A DNA stretch of 45,523 nt, from assembly GCA_029565915.1 (NCBI GenBank), contig JAKQNG010000002.1, positions 1-45,523 on the forward strand. The letters run 5' to 3'. The DNA comes from Deltaproteobacteria bacterium. GTDB taxonomy: Bacteria; Myxococcota_A; Polyangia; JAAYKL01. A model generated the notes under the pieces. The model searched no databases and was not told the origin of the DNA. It saw nothing but the letters and a program-made list of their open reading frames with translations. The position numbers were made by a program, and so were the translations under genes. Position 1 is the stretch's first letter. Each line of letters begins with the position of its first letter. Below, piece after piece: positions 44,290 to 45,523 of this stretch.

Positions 44290-45523
44290 ATGACGGAACC
44301 AGCCACCAGCGGACGCCCCTCTGATCCCGGAACACCGGGCAATCAGCCCCAGGATGTGGGAGAGGTCGTTGATCGCCTGCTGAACCGCCTTGCATGGGTC
44401 ATTCTGACCCTCGGCACGGCAGCCACCCTCGGCACGCTGAACCGCTGGGTACAGCACGGGTGGCATATCCAGCACGCCATCCACGTTGCTGTTTTTCTGC
44501 TGCTCTGCGCCGGCGTGTTGTTGAAACGCATTCCGCGGAACAGCCGCGTCGCGATGATCCTCGGCGCACTGGCGGTCAGCGGCGTCTGCAATCTGTTCTT
44601 TCACGGACTGGCGGGCACCGGATTTGTCTTCCTGACCATCGTCTGCGTCCTCGGCGTGGTGCTCGGCTCCCTGCGGGCCGGATGGATCGCCACAGGTATG
44701 TTTGCCGCAGTGATCATCGGCATCGGCACCGGCGTCACCATGGAATGGATTCCCATCGTGGAGGACCCCGCCGGGCGCCTGCGCTCCTCCACCGAGTGGA
44801 TCGCCCAGGGTGCGGCCGTGCTGGCTCTGGTGACGGGCACCATCCTCGCGGTGCACGCCATTCAACAGGCCCTGCGGACATCCTTCGAACGGCTGGATCG
44901 ACGCACGAAAGCCCTGGAGGCCGAAATGGCGGAGCGCCGCCGGATGGAAGAAGAACTGCTGCAGGCCGAAAAGATGCAGGCCATCGGACGACTGACGGGA
45001 GGCATCGCCCACGATTTCAACAACCAGCTGGCCGGCATCATCGGCTCCGCCCAGTTACTCCAGCGCAAGCTTCCCGACCATCCGGTTGTCAACGCCCATG
45101 TGGAACTCATCCTCACGCCGGCCCGGCGGGCAGCGGACCTGACGGCCAAGCTGCTCGCCTTTGCCAGAAAAGGGCACATCCGATCCGTGCCCGTCGATCT
45201 GCACCTGATTATCAAAGAGGTCGTGAGCATCACAGAAAGCACCATGAATCCCGCCATCCGGATTGTTCTTGGACTCGATGCGACGTCATCCATCATCCAG
45301 GGCGACCCAACGCTCCTGCAGAGCGCCCTGCTCAACCTGGCCCTGAATGCCCGGGACGCGATGCCCGACGGCGGCGAGCTGACCTTTGAAACCGAAAACG
45401 AAAACATGGATATCAACGGACAGCAGAAGACGCGCATCGTGCTGCGCGTCAGGGACACGGGTGTGGGCATGGACCCGGAGGTCCGCAGTCGTATCTTCGA
45501 ACCGTTCTTCACCACCAAGGAAC
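44290..45523 (+). CDS. Sensor histidine kinase, 3' truncated by window edge
   Basis: Open frame from ATG 44290 to the window end, absent from the ORF track. Hydrophobic N-terminal segments, then MAERRRMEEELLQAEKMQAIGRLTGGIAHDFNNQLAGIIGSAQLLQRKL...LLNLALNARDAMPDGGELTFET...VRDTGVGMDPEVRSRIFEPFFTTKE. Confidence 0.92.
   Translation, partial: MTEPATSGRPSDPGTPGNQPQDVGEVVDRLLNRLAWVILTLGTAATLGTLNRWVQHGWHIQHAIHVAVFLLLCAGVLLKRIPRNSRVAMILGALAVSGVCNLFFHGLAGTGFVFLTIVCVLGVVLGSLRAGWIATGMFAAVIIGIGTGVTMEWIPIVEDPAGRLRSSTEWIAQGAAVLALVTGTILAVHAIQQALRTSFERLDRRTKALEAEMAERRRMEEELLQAEKMQAIGRLTGGIAHDFNNQLAGIIGSAQLLQRKLPDHPVVNAHVELILTPARRAADLTAKLLAFARKGHIRSVPVDLHLIIKEVVSITESTMNPAIRIVLGLDATSSIIQGDPTLLQSALLNLALNARDAMPDGGELTFETENENMDINGQQKTRIVLRVRDTGVGMDPEVRSRIFEPFFTTKE

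Overview
This window is GC-rich and almost fully coding. It looks like a chromosomal segment of a Myxococcota/deltaproteobacteria-like genome; that lineage guess rests only on gene style (many PEGA-domain Ser/Thr kinases, Asp-rich-linker lipoproteins, Cys-rich repeat lipoproteins). From left to right it contains: (i) a pectin-degradation locus of linker-tethered lipoproteins (partial PL1 pectate lyase, CBM35-PL1 pectate lyase, CBM35-CE8 pectinesterase, convergent DUF4874/DUF4832-like lipoprotein) plus a small Cys-rich lipoprotein; (ii) efp and dnaE; (iii) a Pro/Asp-repeat lipoprotein, a membrane sulfatase-like protein and a CpsB/YwqE-type PHP phosphatase; (iv) a PEGA Ser/Thr kinase coupled to a putative envelope protein, and a HEAT-repeat / PQQ-propeller gene pair; (v) a tight operon of two very large Cys-rich repeat lipoproteins, lgt and a GlcD-like FAD oxidase; (vi) a second Ser/Thr kinase and smc; (vii) plsC, an SDR, ccmB, ccmA, ccmF and a truncated histidine kinase. 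I saw no rRNA, tRNA, CRISPR array, IS element or phage module. The points most worth a second look are the shared hexanucleotide-coded (S/T/A)-D linkers in at least six lipoproteins, the giant Cys-rich lipoprotein/lgt operon with two interleaved repeat types, a G-quadruplex motif between convergent carbohydrate-active genes, a sulfatase-fold protein with Thr at the formylglycine position, and a ccmF-ccmA-ccmB cluster with an SDR where ccmC is usually found. All homology calls are from reading motifs; no search was run.
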